Shown: positions 1 through 6,483 of the stretch, in pieces
Layout: each line of letters starts with the position of its first letter
Numbering within the stretch: the stretch's first letter is position 1
Origin: Fibrobacter sp.
GTDB taxonomy: Bacteria > Fibrobacterota > Fibrobacteria > Fibrobacterales > Fibrobacteraceae
Assembly: GCA_012515825.1 (NCBI GenBank)
Contig: JAAYXQ010000046.1
Span: forward strand, 1-13,284
Reading direction: 5' to 3'
DNA length: 13,284 bases
The notes under the pieces: model-generated
Told to the model about the DNA's origin: nothing
What the model saw: only the letters and a program-made list of their open reading frames with translations
Databases searched by the model: none
Position numbers and translations under genes: made by a program

Positions 1-275
1 TAAAACAGGGCCAAATAAAATTATCTTGGGAAAAGTCTAAAGCGGCCACTGCTTATGCATTATTTAGTGCGACTCATGTTTCTACAGAAGGATACTCTTT
101 GCCTTACCAAATGAATTCAGGCTTTTCTCCTGGTTTGACTTATCGTATCGAAGCTAATGCCTCATTTAATATCAATGACTATATTTCTTTCTCTCTACGC
201 TATCTCATTCGTTTTGGAAATGCAGAAGAAGATTTATTTCAAAAATGGACCACTGAAGCAAAGGCCTATTTCTAA
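1..275 (+). CDS. C-terminal end of an outer-membrane beta-barrel-like protein (partial)
   Basis: The frame is open from the window edge and encodes the last 90 or so residues of a larger protein. The visible part is rich in alternating polar and aromatic/hydrophobic residues (for example YISFSLRYLIRFG) and ends in Tyr-Phe. A terminal Phe after an amphipathic strand is typical of outer-membrane barrels recognised by BamA. Its TAA stop overlaps the ATG of the next gene by one base (TAATG), so the two are translationally coupled. That neighbour is an Omp85-type transporter, so this protein could be a substrate or partner of it (inference). The family cannot be named from the fragment: a TamB-type protein, an autotransporter barrel or another large surface protein are all possible. 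The coding frame is secure; the function is weak. Confidence 0.7.
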   Translation, partial: KQGQIKLSWEKSKAATAYALFSATHVSTEGYSLPYQMNSGFSPGLTYRIEANASFNINDYISFSLRYLIRFGNAEEDLFQKWTTEAKAYF

Positions 276-1645
276 TGTTTAAAAAAGTCACACTCATTTC
301 TTTCATCTTCTTTTTTAGCGGGCTCTCTGCTTTTGCTTCTTGTGTGATTAAAGAAGTGAGTTTTGATGGCTATTGGCAAGAAGAACATCATCGGCTATAT
401 CGAGAAATTCTAAATGAACCTTGCTCTGCTTTAGAAAAAGCAAATCAAACGGTCATCGAGTGGCATGAAAATCACGGTTTCCCAGCAGCAAAAATTCAAA
501 GCAAAATTTCTGAAGACGGAAAAGTTAAGGTGATTTTAGTCCGAGGTGAAGCTTGGGTATGGGCGTCTCCAGAGAATCAAGGGAAAACAAAAACTAAGAA
601 AAACCTTTGGCCAAAAATAACAGGAATAGAAGAAGGAAAGCCTTTTTCTTTAAGTGAGATTAAGAAAGCAGAATCTCAAGTATTGCGTTTAGGGTATTAT
701 GATAAAGCAAAAGAGACTCAACTCTACAAGGATGGTAGACGAAACCGTTTGATTCCTGTTTTCTTTATGAAAGATCGGCCAGTTAATCATTTGGAAGGTT
801 TTTTTAGCTATTCCAGCGTAGATCATGAATACTCAGGCTCTATAGAAATTGCGCTCCTAAATATGGCAGGTACCGCAAGAGATCTTTACCTCGAAGGAGA
901 AACAGGATTATGGGGGAGAAGCCTCCTTTTAAAATATAAAGAACCATGGCTTCTCGGTTCTGCATGGAGTGGCTTAATTCGAGGCATGATTGATGAAGAT
1001 TCCTTAACCAAAGAAGCTCTTTTAGAAGTGGGTGTTTCTAGAAGGATCTTTGAACAAATGGAACTAGCGATTTTAGGTGGCATTGGAAATGATGAATGGC
1101 GAACGGCATTAGAAGTAAACTATTTGACTTTAGATCGCTTTATACTGCCTCGTTCTGGCGTTTCAATGGATGCTTCGATGATTATTATTCAGAAAAGAGA
1201 TTCTCTTGAAAACGCACTAGTCGCTTTAACAGGAAAAGGCATTTATTTAATTCCTATTTATACAAAAGGAGTTCTTCGCTTTTCTTTTGGAGCAGGAACA
1301 CTTCTTCCTTCTAGAGAAAATCATGAATTAGAAGACTTATTTTCCCTTGGTGGGGTGGATAGTTTCAAAGGCTATCGAAATGGCTTTTTTAGAAGCCGTG
1401 CTTATGGCTATAGTGAATGCATGCTCGAATGGCAAGCGGCTAACTCGACCGCTTTTCAGGCTTTTTACCAACCAGGAATTTACAGAGCGAGAGCTCCTGA
1501 ACACGGATGGAAAGAAATAAACAGTTATGGCTTAGGTATTTCCCAATATCGAGATCGCTGGAATATTTCTATTTATTACGCAATGAATTTAGAATCATCC
1601 TTTTTAGAAGGCCTTTTACACCTAAATGTGAAAACGTTGTTTTAG
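275..1645 (+). CDS. Omp85-family outer-membrane protein, compact TamA/TpsB-like (POTRA plus barrel)
   Basis: A 456-residue protein with a clear signal peptide (basic MFKK, hydrophobic core, cleavage near residue 22). Residues about 24-93 and 112-168 look like two POTRA domains; 'LSEIKKAESQVLRLGYYDKA' in the second is a typical POTRA helix and turn. Residues about 172-456 form the barrel, with 'YKEPWLLGS' (221-229), the 'FSLGG' element (356-360) and 'FKGY' (364-367), which corresponds to the conserved (V/I)RG(F/Y) motif of the Omp85 lid loop. The last residue is Phe. BamA has five POTRAs and TamA three, so this is a short member, closer in size to TpsB or a minimal TamA. It acts in the outer membrane, inserting or translocating proteins. 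The start is fixed by the TAATG overlap with the upstream gene, with an AAAGG stretch about ten bases upstream. The exact subfamily is uncertain. Confidence 0.82.
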   Translation: MFKKVTLISFIFFFSGLSAFASCVIKEVSFDGYWQEEHHRLYREILNEPCSALEKANQTVIEWHENHGFPAAKIQSKISEDGKVKVILVRGEAWVWASPENQGKTKTKKNLWPKITGIEEGKPFSLSEIKKAESQVLRLGYYDKAKETQLYKDGRRNRLIPVFFMKDRPVNHLEGFFSYSSVDHEYSGSIEIALLNMAGTARDLYLEGETGLWGRSLLLKYKEPWLLGSAWSGLIRGMIDEDSLTKEALLEVGVSRRIFEQMELAILGGIGNDEWRTALEVNYLTLDRFILPRSGVSMDASMIIIQKRDSLENALVALTGKGIYLIPIYTKGVLRFSFGAGTLLPSRENHELEDLFSLGGVDSFKGYRNGFFRSRAYGYSECMLEWQAANSTAFQAFYQPGIYRARAPEHGWKEINSYGLGISQYRDRWNISIYYAMNLESSFLEGLLHLNVKTLF

Positions 1646-1653
1646 TAGCTTAA

Positions 1654-2604
1654 TTAGCACAAAGGCGTTTTGCTTTTTTCATTAGCGATTTCTCGAACTA
1701 ATCTGGGGACTAAATAGCCTGGCAATTCGATTCGAATATTTTCAAGTAAATGAATGGCTTTGTGATCAGGAACCTCAAAATGGGAAGTCCCTTCTGCTTT
1801 ATCCAATTGATGTAAATAATAGGGGAGTACCCCTTGAGAAAATAATTGGTTTGATAAATCCACCAAAGCCTTTACTGTATCATTAATACCACGGAGCAAT
1901 ACAGACTGGTTTAAAAGTGTAAAGCCAGCTTCTCTAAGTGTTTTATATAAAGCAGAGGATTTTTCATCAAGCTCTTGGGCGTGGTTTACATGGCTTACTA
2001 GAATGGCGTTTTTTTGCGAAGGAATCGTTTTTAAAATGGGTAGTAAGGGCTCAAGGCGGTCTGGGTCAGTCACTGGTAACCGAGAATGAAAACGAATCGT
2101 TTTTACGGTTTCATGCTTTAAAACACTATCGTTGAGTTTCTTAAAAAAGGCAGGAGACGTAAAAAGTGGATCTCCTCCAGAAAAAATGATTTCTTTGATA
2201 TCTGGATGATTGGCTAACCAGCGGTCTAATCGATCAGGAAGGGCCTCTGTAGACTCGTAATTAAAATGTTTTCGAAAGCAGAAACGACAATGGAGACTAC
2301 AAGCACATGTGGAAATCACTAAAGCTCTTGCGTTGTACTTTTGAAGAATACCTGGCTCCTGGGTAGCATTTAAATCTCCGACAGGGTCTTTGGTAAAACC
2401 AGGTTTTTGTTTGTTTTCTTCTAGTAGCGGGAGAATTTGTAATAATAAGGGGTCTAAAGGATTACCCTTTTCAATTTTTTGAGCATAATGAATCGGAACC
2501 TGAAGAAGGAACGACGGGGTAAGGTCGTATTTTTCGTCCATTGGAAGTTCTAAATACGCTAAAAGATCAGTTAAAAGCTTAAAAATAAAAGATGAATCGT
2601 TCAT
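1654..2604 (-). CDS. epmB: EF-P beta-lysylation protein EpmB (radical SAM lysine 2,3-aminomutase family)
   Basis: A 316-residue radical SAM enzyme that converts (S)-lysine to (R)-beta-lysine, which EpmA then attaches to EF-P. The 4Fe-4S motif is C102-x3-C106-x2-C109 (CSLHCRFC), followed by the SAM-binding SGGDP at 142-146. The C-terminal part contains 'LPYYLHQLDKAEGTSHF' and 'GYLVPRLVREI', which closely follow E. coli EpmB (YjeK). The final 'SKTPL' supplies K312, the position of the PLP-binding lysine. The length fits EpmB rather than the longer catabolic lysine 2,3-aminomutases, which carry an oligomerisation tail. The gene diverges from efp with only 40 bases between the start codons, the arrangement I recall for yjeK-efp in E. 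coli. No clear Shine-Dalgarno sequence precedes the ATG. EpmA and EpmC are not in this window. Confidence 0.93.
   Translation of the reverse strand: MNDSSFIFKLLTDLLAYLELPMDEKYDLTPSFLLQVPIHYAQKIEKGNPLDPLLLQILPLLEENKQKPGFTKDPVGDLNATQEPGILQKYNARALVISTCACSLHCRFCFRKHFNYESTEALPDRLDRWLANHPDIKEIIFSGGDPLFTSPAFFKKLNDSVLKHETVKTIRFHSRLPVTDPDRLEPLLPILKTIPSQKNAILVSHVNHAQELDEKSSALYKTLREAGFTLLNQSVLLRGINDTVKALVDLSNQLFSQGVLPYYLHQLDKAEGTSHFEVPDHKAIHLLENIRIELPGYLVPRLVREIANEKSKTPLC
1656..1679 (+). terminator. Candidate intrinsic terminator of the Omp85 gene
   Basis: AGCACAA (1656-1662) can pair with TTTTGCT (1668-1674) with one C/T mismatch around a five-base loop, and the T run 1674-1679 follows. It lies 11 bases after the Omp85 stop, in the gap and inside the last codons of the convergent epmB. 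The stem is short and imperfect, so this is a modest call. Confidence 0.35.
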
Positions 2605-2610
2605 AAGATG

Positions 2611-2632
2611 TTAAATTTACAATCAAATTTAA
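2611..2632. promoter_or_regulatory. Inverted repeat in the epmB-efp divergent gap
   Basis: TTAAATTT (2611-2618), a six-base spacer ACAATC, and AAATTTAA (2625-2632) form a perfect 8-bp inverted repeat. It fills the centre of the 40-base gap between the two divergent starts, so it must overlap signals for at least one gene. It could be a shared operator, but the arms are pure A/T and chance is a real possibility. Confidence 0.3.
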
Positions 2633-2644
2633 AAAAGGATTTTT

Positions 2645-3211
2645 ATGGGTATAGTTAGTACTAATGAATTTCGTAAAAAGTTAAAAATCATGGTTGATGG
2701 TCAACCTTACATGATTATTGATAACCAGTTTGTAAAACCAGGTAAAGGTCAAGCTTTTAATCGTGTTCGTATTAAGAATTTAGTTACAGGCAGAACTTTA
2801 GACCGCACTTGGAAGAGTGGTGAAACTGTAGAAGAAGCCGAAGTCAATTATTCTGAAATGACTTATCTCTATAACGATGGTGCTACATGGTTCTTTATGG
2901 ACAAGACTTCTATGGAAACCATGGAAATTTCAAAAGAAGCTATGAACGGCGCTGAAAAGTGGCTTTTAGATGGTGCTGATGTTGAAGTCACCTGGTGGGA
3001 TGGTAAGGCTATTGAAGTAATTCCTCCTACTTTTGTGGATTTATTGATTGTGGATTCTCCTCCAGCAGTTCAAGGCAATACTAGTGGTAACGTGATGCGT
3101 CCTGCGATTTTAGAAACAGGTGCTGAAGTGATGATCCCTCTATTTATTGAACAAGGCACCAAGATTCGCGTGGATACGCGTGATGGTTCTTATTTAGAAC
3201 GTGCAAAATAA
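2645..3211 (+). CDS. efp: Translation elongation factor P
   Basis: A 188-residue protein with the full EF-P length: an N-terminal KOW-like domain (about 1-64) and two OB folds (about 67-186). EF-P binds between the E and P sites of the ribosome and relieves stalling at polyproline stretches. The tip loop 'FVKPGKGQAF' places K34 exactly where E. coli EF-P carries the beta-lysyl-lysine modification, matching the neighbouring epmB. The C-terminal signature 'GAEVMIPLFIEQGTKIRVDT' is also typical. The protein resembles both E. coli EF-P and the chlamydial EF-P I remember. The start is supported by AAGGA a few bases upstream (2635-2639). A radical SAM gene begins 2 bases after the stop and is almost certainly co-transcribed. 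Confidence 0.97.
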   Translation: MGIVSTNEFRKKLKIMVDGQPYMIIDNQFVKPGKGQAFNRVRIKNLVTGRTLDRTWKSGETVEEAEVNYSEMTYLYNDGATWFFMDKTSMETMEISKEAMNGAEKWLLDGADVEVTWWDGKAIEVIPPTFVDLLIVDSPPAVQGNTSGNVMRPAILETGAEVMIPLFIEQGTKIRVDTRDGSYLERAK

Positions 3212-3213
3212 AA

Positions 3214-4242
3214 TTGTTTAATTTATTTGAAAAAAGGGTAGATCTTCGAATTGATCTTGATACGCGGTGCAACTTCAAATGCCGTTATTGTGATAATTCA
3301 GATTTACCTATTTCTTCAAAAGTTTCTATTCCAATTAATGAGATTGTTACTCTTTTTCAAAATGCTGAAAAAAAGTGTTGGTCTCTTTTTTTGAGCTGTG
3401 CAGGGGAACCTTTATTAAATCCTCAATTGGAACAAATCTTAAATTCGCTTTCTATAAATGTGAAAACACCAGATGTTTCGATGGTGACCAACGGTCTACT
3501 TTTGAATCAGGCTAATCGAAAGATTATTTTAGATTCTTCTATAGATCGTATTTTTGTTTCTATGGATTCTCTCTCTCCAGAAATCTATACAAGTTGGTGT
3601 GGTGTTTCTACTACGCAGTTCCAGAAAGTATTCGATTCTATTGAAGCCTTTGCAGAAGAACGTTTGTTATCTAAAAAGCCGCCTCATTTGATTGTCACAG
3701 CGATTGCCATGAAGGACACTTTAGACGGGCTTCCAGAAATTGCTCGTTGGCTTAAAAAAATAAAAGCCTCTGCTTTTAATATTCAGTGGCTCAATCATAT
3801 GGGTCATGAAGATTTAAAACAACAGCAGCTCTCGTTAGAAGATCCTCTTGTTTTAAAAAAGGTAAAGCAAGTTTTAGAAGAAGTAGCGGATATACTAAAA
3901 GGGAGCGGGGTTTTATTAGATTACCCAAGAACGATTAGTAAAGAAAAGATTTGGTCTGTTTTTCAAAACAGTAAATTATGGCGAAATCGTTTTTATTATT
4001 TCCGAGATGCGGTTTCAAAATGGACAGCGAGTAGGCGTCATCTTCCCTGTCGTTTTGTGACGAATACATATTATCTCTGGCCCGATGGCCATTTGAAAGG
4101 CTGTCCTGCAGATGCTATAGAAACGGAAAATATTTTTAATGGAAATTCTTCACTAGAAAAAGAAATTGTCAAAGTAGAACAGTTCTTCTCGAAAAAAGAT
4201 AATACTTTAGACGCTTGTCGTGATTGTCCGATTAATTCATGA
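3214..4242 (+). CDS. Radical SAM/SPASM-like protein of unknown function, coupled to efp
   Basis: A 342-residue radical SAM protein. The cluster motif is C19-x3-C23-x2-C26 (CNFKCRYC), followed by 'SCAGEPLLNP' (61-70), which matches the usual GGEP/SAM-binding region, and 'SMVTNGLLL' (89-97), a typical strand-loop. The C-terminal segment has C279, C297 (in 'LWPDGHLKGC'), C335 and C338, a SPASM or twitch-type auxiliary iron-sulfur domain as in peptide- and protein-modifying enzymes. The start must be the TTG at 3214: an in-frame TGA at 3181-3183 excludes an upstream start and no ATG precedes the cysteine motif. There is no clear Shine-Dalgarno sequence, and the gene starts 2 bases after the efp stop, so translation probably depends on efp and yields much less protein. 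The substrate is unknown. Acting on EF-P or another translation component is an inference from position only; housekeeping or peptide-maturation roles are alternatives. Confidence 0.85.
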   Translation: MFNLFEKRVDLRIDLDTRCNFKCRYCDNSDLPISSKVSIPINEIVTLFQNAEKKCWSLFLSCAGEPLLNPQLEQILNSLSINVKTPDVSMVTNGLLLNQANRKIILDSSIDRIFVSMDSLSPEIYTSWCGVSTTQFQKVFDSIEAFAEERLLSKKPPHLIVTAIAMKDTLDGLPEIARWLKKIKASAFNIQWLNHMGHEDLKQQQLSLEDPLVLKKVKQVLEEVADILKGSGVLLDYPRTISKEKIWSVFQNSKLWRNRFYYFRDAVSKWTASRRHLPCRFVTNTYYLWPDGHLKGCPADAIETENIFNGNSSLEKEIVKVEQFFSKKDNTLDACRDCPINS

Positions 4243-4251
4243 TTTTCTGCA

Positions 4252-4278
4252 AACTTGGCAAAATACTTCGCCTAAGTT
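4252..4278. terminator. Hairpin in the convergent gap, weak terminator candidate
   Basis: AACTTGGC (4252-4259) pairs with GCC-T-AAGTT (4270-4278) with one bulged T and a ten-base loop. It lies between the convergent ends of the radical SAM gene and cvfB. No strong T run follows on either strand, so its use as a terminator is uncertain. Confidence 0.3.
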
Positions 4279-4289
4279 CGTTGTGTTAA

Positions 4290-5117
4290 TTATTTAAGAG
4301 AAATTCCATCATCATGGAATTTGATGAGCCCTTTCTTAAATAGACCACCAATGATTTTCTTAAATGCTTTTTTAGATAGATCAAACTTTTCTAGAATCTC
4401 TTCAGGGGAAGAAAAATCACCATAAGGTAAAAAGCCATTTTCTTCTTTAAGAAGTTGTAGTATTTGTTCGCTTTGATCCATCATCGCTTTATACCCAACA
4501 GGCTTTAAGCTTAAAGAGACTTTACCATCTTCTCTGATATTTTGAATATACCCTGTGATAACATCTCCAATATAAAGATGTTGAGGCCTATTTTGTGTAT
4601 TGTAATAACGCCCAGTGTAGCGAAAGTTAATTAGGCAATCAACATACTCTTCGCAAACGTCATAGACCGCTAGTTCGACCTTTTCGCCATTTCGTAGAGA
4701 ACGAATATCGGTATCAATAAAGCTTTTAATTTTTTCGGTGGCCACTAAGCGTCCGCTTCTTTCGTCTTCTAAAACATACACTACACAGCGATCGCCAACT
4801 TCAAGCTCTCCCAATTGTTGCTTGTAGGGTAAGAATAAATCTTTATCTAAACCCCAATCTAAAAAGGCGCCCACATTATTAACATCTTTGACTTCAAGTA
4901 CGGCAAAGTGATTTGCGGTGACTCTCGGCGTTTGGGTGGTGGCTATTAATCGGTCTTCACTATCCGTATAGATAAAGACGGTTAAACTATCTCCTAGAGC
5001 GATACCTTTAGGTGCCTTATTTCCAGGGAGTAATATTCTTTCGTCATTTACGATGACGTAATAGCCCTGAGGCATTTCTGATTCCACTACAGCAGTATAG
5101 TATTTTCCAATTTTCAT
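4290..5117 (-). CDS. cvfB: CvfB-type S1 RNA-binding protein
   Basis: A 275-residue cytoplasmic protein with CvfB/YitL architecture: an N-terminal S1-like beta domain (about 1-64), an S1 domain with 'VGAFLDWGLDKDLFLPY' (82-98, like the RNA-binding face of S1 folds), a further S1-like region (about 143-206, 'GYIQNIREDGKVSLSLKP'), and a C-terminal winged helix (about 225-275, with 'ILEKFDLSKKAFKKIIGGLF'). Family members bind RNA; the Staphylococcus aureus namesake affects virulence gene expression, but no precise reaction is known. The gene is monocistronic, convergent with the radical SAM gene and divergent from the downstream cluster. No Shine-Dalgarno sequence is visible before the ATG, only an A/T-rich leader. 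Its promoter probably lies in the 5130-5210 region, near the palindrome described there. Confidence 0.88.
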   Translation of the reverse strand: MKIGKYYTAVVESEMPQGYYVIVNDERILLPGNKAPKGIALGDSLTVFIYTDSEDRLIATTQTPRVTANHFAVLEVKDVNNVGAFLDWGLDKDLFLPYKQQLGELEVGDRCVVYVLEDERSGRLVATEKIKSFIDTDIRSLRNGEKVELAVYDVCEEYVDCLINFRYTGRYYNTQNRPQHLYIGDVITGYIQNIREDGKVSLSLKPVGYKAMMDQSEQILQLLKEENGFLPYGDFSSPEEILEKFDLSKKAFKKIIGGLFKKGLIKFHDDGISLK

Positions 5118-5179
5118 ACTATAAAGATAGGAAATGAGTTGAAGAGACTAGAATCTTTTAAGGAAAGTGATTGAAAATA

Positions 5180-5208
5180 TAGATGTTTATTACAAATTGT
5201 AATATAAT
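5180..5208 (+). promoter_or_regulatory. Candidate sigma-70-type promoter for a small RNA
   Basis: The -10 is a perfect TATAAT at 5203-5208. The corresponding -35 position (5180-5185, TAGATG with a 17-base spacer) is a poor match, so the promoter may be regulated or depend on the palindrome that occupies its spacer. Transcription would begin near 5215. Confidence 0.4.
5189..5203. promoter_or_regulatory. Perfect 15-bp palindrome, operator candidate
   Basis: ATTACAA-A-TTGTAAT is a perfect 7-1-7 palindrome. Its last base is the first base of TATAAT (5203-5208) on the plus strand, so a protein bound here would cover the spacer of a plus-strand promoter. On the minus strand a TTACAA inside it, followed 15 bases later by TATATT, could serve cvfB. 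The 7-1-7 geometry is that of Fur/PerR/Zur boxes, but the arm sequence does not match a consensus I can name with confidence. Confidence 0.45.
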
Positions 5209-5214
5209 GGATTG

Positions 5215-5418
5215 GTGTAGTAAGAACGCTCTTTCCCTCTTGTTTTATACAAAAATAATGTTAATTTCTGAGAGAATGACTCTTAAAAGGGTGAAGTCAG
5301 AATAAGATTTTTCTTTGCATGATGGAATCCTTTTTGAGCTTCATCGAATCACATTGTTTTTAGATTCCCTTTGTGCGTTCGATAGAAAGGCCTTCCCTGA
5401 TTGGGGGAAGGCTTTTTT
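5215..5418 (+). ncRNA. Candidate structured small RNA or leader RNA
   Basis: This is the main content of the 448-base gap between cvfB and the metallophosphoesterase gene. It runs from the predicted start after TATAAT to a strong terminator, about 200 nt, with no convincing reading frame. Possible pairings I can see: GAACGC (5224-5229) with GCGTTC (5375-5380), which would close almost the whole RNA; TGACT (5277-5281) with AGTCA (5295-5299); and GGAATC (5324-5329) with GATTCC (5363-5368). A long-range closing stem with internal hairpins suits a 6S-like or other regulatory RNA, but I recognise no known family. A 14-codon frame (5319-5363) lies inside, so a terminated leader of the downstream operon is an alternative. 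The terminator on this strand is hard to explain otherwise, because no plus-strand gene lies immediately upstream. Confidence 0.4.
5386..5418 (+). terminator. Strong intrinsic terminator
   Basis: GCCTTCCC (5390-5397) pairs perfectly with GGGAAGGC (5405-5412) around a seven-base loop, directly followed by six T (5413-5418). AAA at 5386-5388 could extend the stem past a bulged G. It lies 147 bases before the next gene and no plus-strand protein gene ends nearby, so it terminates either the candidate small RNA or a leader transcript. Confidence 0.82.
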
Positions 5419-5501
5419 GTACCTTTAATCTTATGGGAATCACTAAAAATTCATTCATGGACAAAAATACTTTGATATTTTGCAGGTCGTACGTTGTTAA
5501 A

Positions 5502-5520
5502 ATTGGCATATATCGCCAAT
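5502..5520. promoter_or_regulatory. Inverted repeat upstream of the metallophosphoesterase operon
   Basis: ATTGGC (5502-5507), a seven-base spacer and GCCAAT (5515-5520) form a perfect 6-bp inverted repeat 46 bases before the first start codon of the eight-gene run. It could be an operator or a leader hairpin. No convincing -35/-10 pair could be placed for the operon in this stretch. Confidence 0.3.
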
Positions 5521-5565
5521 ACTTGCCACTTTTGTTTTTATCAAATCTATTTTTAGAGGCTTTTT

Positions 5566-6483
5566 ATGATTGATTTTATTGGTGATATTCACGGCCATTA
5601 TGATCGCTTAATTGCGTTATTAGAAAAACTCGGCTATACCAAAAAAAATGGAGTTTATAAACACCCTTCGCGTCGAGTTATTTTCTTAGGGGATTATTTG
5701 GATCGTGGCCCAGATGCACGGAGTGTGATTCGTTTAGTTCGTTCGATGGTAGAAGCAGGGGAAGCAGAAGCGTTAATTGGAAATCATGAATTTAATACGC
5801 TTTGCTTTTGGACTCCTCGTGCAGAAGGAGGCTATTTAAGAGAACACTCAATCAATAAAATTTTGATCCACACAGAGACGTTGTGTTCTTACCAGCATCA
5901 TGATTTAGAATTTATGGAGATGCTTCGCTTTTTATATACGCTACCACTTTATATTGAAACGGATCTTTTTAGAGCACAACATGCATGTTTTGATTCGTCT
6001 TATGTGGACATATTAAAAAAAGAAAATTGCAATAGCGTTCAAAATGAAGAAATATTAAAACGGATGATTGATAAAAATGATCCTCTCTATAAGCCAGTTG
6101 AGCTACTACTGAAAGGGCCAGAGATGGCTTTACCGAAAGGGATTTCTTATCGAGATTCTGAAGGCGTTTTAAGAACGCGAACAAGAGTTTGTTGGTGGGA
6201 AAATCCAGCAACAGCGTCTTCTGCAGAACTTTTTATGCAGCCAGAAAATGAAATATTAGATGTTGAAGTTCCCTCTGAGATCAGAAAATGGAATTACTAT
6301 CATGAGTCAGAACGCCCTGTCTTTTTTGGTCACTATTGGTTTACTGGAGAAGTACGTCTTTTAAAGCCAAATGTGTGCTGCTTAGATTATAGTGTTGCCT
6401 CTTATAAAAAGAATGGAAAATTAGTGGCTTATCGTTTTGATGGAGAGTCTACGTTGACGAGAGAACATTTTGTCTATGTTTAA
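5566..6483 (+). CDS. Calcineurin-like metallophosphoesterase (PrpE/ApaH/PPP-type)
   Basis: A 305-residue cytoplasmic phosphoesterase with the dimetal motifs in canonical order: GDIHG (D7, H9), GDYLDRG (D43, D46, R47) and GNHE (N73, H74). Later 'AQHAC' and 'FGHYW' offer the remaining metal-ligand histidines. This pattern is that of the PPP/ApaH/PrpE group, which hydrolyses protein phosphoserine/threonine or dinucleoside polyphosphates such as Ap4A; the substrate cannot be decided here. There is no signal peptide. The ATG has AGAGG six bases upstream. The 3' end overlaps resB by 8 bases (ATGTTTAA), so the phosphatase is made together with the cytochrome c assembly genes, an unusual pairing. It is the first gene of the eight-gene run and follows the terminator at 5386-5418. 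Confidence 0.87.
   Translation: MIDFIGDIHGHYDRLIALLEKLGYTKKNGVYKHPSRRVIFLGDYLDRGPDARSVIRLVRSMVEAGEAEALIGNHEFNTLCFWTPRAEGGYLREHSINKILIHTETLCSYQHHDLEFMEMLRFLYTLPLYIETDLFRAQHACFDSSYVDILKKENCNSVQNEEILKRMIDKNDPLYKPVELLLKGPEMALPKGISYRDSEGVLRTRTRVCWWENPATASSAELFMQPENEILDVEVPSEIRKWNYYHESERPVFFGHYWFTGEVRLLKPNVCCLDYSVASYKKNGKLVAYRFDGESTLTREHFVYV

Noticed and set aside
335..346. Lipoprotein box at Cys23 of the Omp85-like protein
   Set aside because: The residues before the Cys (Phe-Ala-Ser) do not fit a normal lipobox with Leu at -3, and the protein is a barrel.
1938..2135. Short open frames on the strands opposite to epmB, ccsA, the phosphatase and the Omp85 gene
   Set aside because: They lie wholly inside well-supported genes, lack ribosome sites and show no protein features; they are antisense shadows.
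5319..5363. 14-codon ATG frame that ends 26 bases before the terminator stem, as a possible attenuation leader peptide
   Set aside because: It has three Phe and three Ser but no run of one amino acid, no Shine-Dalgarno sequence, and the downstream operon is not an amino acid pathway. Kept only as an alternative reading of the RNA candidate.
5215..5418. Assignment of the candidate RNA to 6S RNA, tmRNA, SRP RNA or a known riboswitch
   Set aside because: The size and closing stem would allow a 6S-like RNA, but I could not match conserved family nucleotides by eye, and there is no CCA end or SRP loop motif.
5503..5526. Sigma-54 promoter starting at TTGGCA
   Set aside because: The GG and GC elements are not spaced by the required ten bases.
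5373..5573. 66-codon GTG-started reading frame in the intergenic region
   Set aside because: It runs straight through the strong terminator hairpin, has no ribosome site, overlaps the real ATG of the metallophosphoesterase gene and has no recognisable protein character.
6470..6478. TTG at 6470 as the resB start
   Set aside because: The ATG two codons downstream is a better start and matches the 8-base overlap used at 11133.
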